Origin: Candidatus Woesebacteria bacterium GW2011_GWA1_41_7
Lineage (GTDB): Bacteria > Patescibacteriota > Microgenomatia > UBA8517
Length of the DNA stretch: 8,477 bases
NCBI GenBank assembly: GCA_000997405.1
Contig: LCBU01000016.1
Coordinates: forward strand, 1 to 8,477
Reading direction: 5' to 3'
The notes below the pieces were generated by a model. The model had not been told where the DNA came from. It saw only the letters and a list, made by a program, of their open reading frames with translations, and did not search any database. Below, piece after piece: positions 5,913 to 8,477 of this stretch; the first letter of the stretch is position 1; every line of letters starts with the position of its first letter. A program made the position numbers and the translations under genes.

Positions 5913-7557
5913 GAAGATCTCTGCCGGTCATATTAGAGGGAACATTGATGCTCAATAGTTTTAGTATAGTTGGCGCAATATCTGCCAAAATTCCCGAGGT
6001 AAGCGTAATTGATTTACCCATGGTTTTTTGTGAAATCACAGCAAACGGGACAGGGTTCTCGCTGTGCTCAGTTTCAATTGAACCGGTTGAGGCATCTATC
6101 ATTTCCTCAACGTTTCCATGGTCCGCAGTTATCAGCATATATCCTCCATAGGCCATAACCATATCGGCCAATTTGCCTATGCACTCGTCGACAACCTCAC
6201 ATGCCTTAACAGCGGCTCCGATATTACCGGTGTGGCCAACCATATCGGGGTTAGCAAAATTTATCAGGATGAATTTGTATTCGGTGCCGGACTTAAGTTT
6301 GGATAGCACATTATTTGTAATTTCCAGGGCGCTCATTTCCGGCTTCAGATCATAAGTTGCCACTTTCGGAGAAGGAACAATAATTCTATCTTCACCCTCG
6401 AAGGCCATTTCCTGCTGACCGTTAAAATAATAGGTTACAAACCTTTCTTTTTCGCTTTCGGAGACTCTTAACTGTTTATATCCCTGACTGGCGATAATTG
6501 CACCCAGTGGGAATTTTACATTTTCCGGAGGAAAAGCAACTTTGGCACCGAATTCTTCAATCGCCTTTTCATATTGGGTCATAGTAGCAAAATATAGATT
6601 ATCCAATTTGGCACCCCTGACAAACGGCTCGCCGGTAATTGTAGGTACCGTGGCCAAGTGGGATTTTTGATATTTAACTAAATAAGGGTCAAAACCCACA
6701 GGAAGGTTTGCTTTGGAAAAATCCTGAAACGTGAACGCCCTGGAAAGTTGCCTTGGCCTGTCAATTCTGAAATTAAAAAATATTATCGAATCGTTGGGTT
6801 TTATAATTCCCAAAGGTTGTCCTTGCGGGTTAGCCATAATAGAAGGCTCAATAAACTCATCCGTTTTACCTTCCGCGTAAGAAGCGTCAATTGCCTCTTC
6901 GGGTGTTTTGAAGAGATGCCCCTCTCCTTTAGTTAAAGCAAAATATGCCTTCGCGGTTCTATCCCAACGCATGTCTCTATCCATTGCCCAATACCTGCCA
7001 ATCAAGGAAGCTATCTGGCCGATTTTGTGTTTTTCGGTTACCTCTCTTATTTTACTGACATATGTTTTTGCTGCAGTTGGCGGGGAGTCTCTGCCGTCTG
7101 TAAAGAGATGTAGGAAAACCCTGTTAAACTGTTGCTTTTCCGCAAGTTCTATAAGAGCAAAAAGATGCTCCAGGTTGCTATGGACTCCACCTGCGCCTAC
7201 AAGACCCATCAGGTGCAAATTGCTGTTATTTTTACGGGCATGGTCAATTGCTCCGATAAGAACCTTGTTGTCGTAAAAACCTCCGTCAGCAATATTCATA
7301 TTTATCCTTTGAAGATCCTGGTAAACTATCCTTCCTGCACCCAAATTTAAATGGCCTGTCTCTGTATTACCGGGTTCACCTCTTGGTAAACCAACCGCTT
7401 CCCCCGAAGCCAAAAGTTGTGTATGAGGAAAGGAGTTCATAAACTTGCGCATGTTAGGTAAATTTGCCTGAGAAAGGGGATTTCCCGGTCCCGCTACAGA
7501 AATACCCCAGCCGTCAATAACAACCAAAAGTACAAATTTTGAAGATTCGTCGTGCAT
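5893..7557 (-). CDS. gpmI: 2,3-bisphosphoglycerate-independent phosphoglycerate mutase (Thr-nucleophile variant)
   Basis: Interconverts 3- and 2-phosphoglycerate in glycolysis through a phospho-enzyme, using two Mn2+ ions; alkaline phosphatase superfamily, cytoplasmic. Metal and catalytic sites: D15 in VVIDGWG; T65 in GNTETGHLNLGAGRIVYQ; GGVHSN; TDGRDSPP; GRYWAMDRDMRWDR; FNFRIDRPR; D438 and H442 in NPDMVGHTGN; D479-H480 in TADHGN; H498 in TEHSENPVPF. The nucleophile is usually Ser (Ser62 in Geobacillus); here it is Thr, which keeps the hydroxyl. At 554 aa the protein exceeds the usual ~510, with much of the excess at about residues 280-325 after FNFRIDRPRQLSRAF. The ATG shares its A with the eno stop (TAATG), with GGGGAG 9 bases upstream, implying translational coupling to eno, the next enzyme in the pathway. 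Function is highly likely; the effect of Thr is unknown. Confidence 0.95.
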   Translation of the reverse strand: MHDESSKFVLLVVIDGWGISVAGPGNPLSQANLPNMRKFMNSFPHTQLLASGEAVGLPRGEPGNTETGHLNLGAGRIVYQDLQRINMNIADGGFYDNKVLIGAIDHARKNNSNLHLMGLVGAGGVHSNLEHLFALIELAEKQQFNRVFLHLFTDGRDSPPTAAKTYVSKIREVTEKHKIGQIASLIGRYWAMDRDMRWDRTAKAYFALTKGEGHLFKTPEEAIDASYAEGKTDEFIEPSIMANPQGQPLGIIKPNDSIIFFNFRIDRPRQLSRAFTFQDFSKANLPVGFDPYLVKYQKSHLATVPTITGEPFVRGAKLDNLYFATMTQYEKAIEEFGAKVAFPPENVKFPLGAIIASQGYKQLRVSESEKERFVTYYFNGQQEMAFEGEDRIIVPSPKVATYDLKPEMSALEITNNVLSKLKSGTEYKFILINFANPDMVGHTGNIGAAVKACEVVDECIGKLADMVMAYGGYMLITADHGNVEEMIDASTGSIETEHSENPVPFAVISQKTMGKSITLTSGILADIAPTILKLLSINVPSNMTGRDLLEGLTV

Positions 7558-8477
7558 TATTTCATTCTCCCCAATTCAACATCTATGGTAGAAAGTCGGT
7601 TGTATTTGGCAACTCTTTCACCTCTGGCCGGAGCGCCAAATTTTACATAGTCGGCGGAGACCCCAACAGCAAAGTCCGCAATAAAACTATCATTTGTCTC
7701 GGCCGACCTATGGGAAACAATTATTTTCCAACCCGCATTTTTAGCCATCTTGATTACCTGCAGAGTTTCAGTAATAGTTCCAACCTGATTCGGTTTAACC
7801 AAAATAGAATTACAGGCCTTCTCCTTTATCGCCTTTTCCACACGTTTGGGGTTAGTGCACAAAAGATCATCTCCGACAACCAAAGTAGTTTGGAAAACCT
7901 GACCGGTAAAGCTTTCCCATGCTTCCCAAGCATCCTCAAAAAAAGGATCCTCAATAATGGCAAGCTTGTATTGATCGATAAGTGCCTTATAAAATTCTTC
8001 AAGCTGAGAATCACTCATTCCCGAAGCCCTGTCTTTAATGAGATACTCCCCGTCTTTGTAGAAACTGTTAGAAGCAACATCTAGCCCCAGAAGTACATCT
8101 CGTCCCAATGCATAATTACTCTGGCGAATGGACTCTACAAACACCTCCAACGCATCGGCATTAGTAAAAAGATCAGGCGCGTAGCCACCCTCATCTCCTA
8201 CAGAATGAATAGCACCACGGTGTTTAAGATTCTCACCTATTGTATGGTATATCTCGGCCCCGATCTGAAGACCCTCTGAATAAGTCTTTGTAGTCGTGGG
8301 TATTACCCAAAATTCCTGAAAATCAAGGTTACCTGCGCCGTGTTTTCCGCCATTAATCATATTAAAAAGCGGTGTCGGAACTTTTACGCTGGTACAAATA
8401 CCATATTTGGTAGCCAGAGCAAAAATCCATGAATAGAGTGGCTGGTTAGTTACAGTTGCCGCACATTTTGCCACTAC
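7557..8477 (-). CDS. eno: Enolase, C-terminal ~306 residues (5' end beyond window)
   Basis: Dehydrates 2-phosphoglycerate to phosphoenolpyruvate; a Mg2+-dependent cytoplasmic glycolytic enzyme. The frame is open to the right edge, so about 110 N-terminal residues of a ~420-residue protein are missing; any GTG near 8474 is internal, not the start. The TIM-barrel catalytic domain is complete, with equivalents of all key residues: His in INGGKHGAGN, Glu in DFQEF, acid catalyst Glu in VGDEGGYAPD, Mg ligands Asp in GLDVASNSF, Glu in IIEDPFFED and Asp in VVGDDL, base Lys in SILVKPNQVG, HRS in VSHRSAET, and Lys in YVKFGAPARGERVAKYNR. The C-terminus is short, ending at ELGRMK without the extra tail of E. 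coli enolase. It is followed immediately by gpmI in the same operon. Confidence 0.97.
   Translation of the reverse strand, partial: VVAKCAATVTNQPLYSWIFALATKYGICTSVKVPTPLFNMINGGKHGAGNLDFQEFWVIPTTTKTYSEGLQIGAEIYHTIGENLKHRGAIHSVGDEGGYAPDLFTNADALEVFVESIRQSNYALGRDVLLGLDVASNSFYKDGEYLIKDRASGMSDSQLEEFYKALIDQYKLAIIEDPFFEDAWEAWESFTGQVFQTTLVVGDDLLCTNPKRVEKAIKEKACNSILVKPNQVGTITETLQVIKMAKNAGWKIIVSHRSAETNDSFIADFAVGVSADYVKFGAPARGERVAKYNRLSTIDVELGRMK
7567..7572 (-). promoter_or_regulatory. Shine-Dalgarno site of gpmI at the eno/gpmI junction
   Basis: GGGGAG on the minus strand (7572-7567) lies 9 bases before the gpmI ATG, inside the last codons of eno. It is the clearest ribosome-binding site in the window. 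It accompanies a one-base stop/start overlap (TAATG), which supports translational coupling and the choice of this ATG. Confidence 0.7.

Noticed and set aside
7539..8084. 181-codon plus-strand open frame over eno and gpmI
   Set aside because: It is antisense to enolase catalytic-domain codons with full motif conservation, and has no family resemblance or ribosome-binding site.
8475..8477. GTG near 8474 as the enolase start codon
   Set aside because: It falls inside the conserved AVAKAAA-like segment; enolase needs about 110 more N-terminal residues, so the gene runs off the window.

Overview
This window looks like a piece of a compact, moderately AT-rich bacterial genome, most probably a member of the Candidate Phyla Radiation (Patescibacteria, perhaps Microgenomates). 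That placement is an inference. It rests on the protein flavour (enolase with GGKHGAGN, a variant phosphoglycerate mutase, UvrA with a Cys-to-Asp zinc ligand), the tight packing and the scarcity of Shine-Dalgarno sites. I could not test it by search. All stop codons checked fit the standard code, and TAA is used as a normal terminator here.

Layout. On the minus strand, positions 1-2431 hold the first ~810 residues of UvrA (3' end cut by the window edge). Upstream of it in transcription order, also minus, lies UvrB (4501-2480). Its reading frame is intact except for one in-frame TAA at 3658-3656, where relatives carry a leucine. A 110-bp divergent intergenic region (4502-4611) follows, then lexA on the plus strand (4612-5235). 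lexA ends tail-to-tail with a dedA-family membrane protein gene (5873-5232, minus); the two stop codons share a TTAA. Then come gpmI (7557-5893, minus) and a 5'-truncated eno (8477-7557, minus). eno and gpmI overlap by one base (TAATG).

Two functional modules meet here. The first is DNA-damage response: LexA, the self-cleaving SOS repressor, is divergent from uvrB-uvrA, the lesion-recognition half of nucleotide excision repair. The shared control region carries three near-copies of ATGTTYGGG, which contain the LexA half-site ATGTTCG. Two of them, 11 bp apart, form a GTTT-N7-GTTC direct repeat. The second module is lower glycolysis: GpmI (3PG to 2PG) and enolase (2PG to PEP), with a DedA-family transporter downstream that seems to have its own promoter inside the end of gpmI.

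Main points for a second look: the nonsense codon in an otherwise perfectly conserved uvrB; the direct-repeat candidate LexA operator; the catalytic Ser-to-Thr replacement in GpmI; and -10 elements lying only 6-11 bp before start codons that lack Shine-Dalgarno sites, which suggests leaderless transcripts. I found no mobile element, CRISPR array, tRNA, rRNA or wholly novel multigene system, and there is no gene-free stretch longer than 110 bp.
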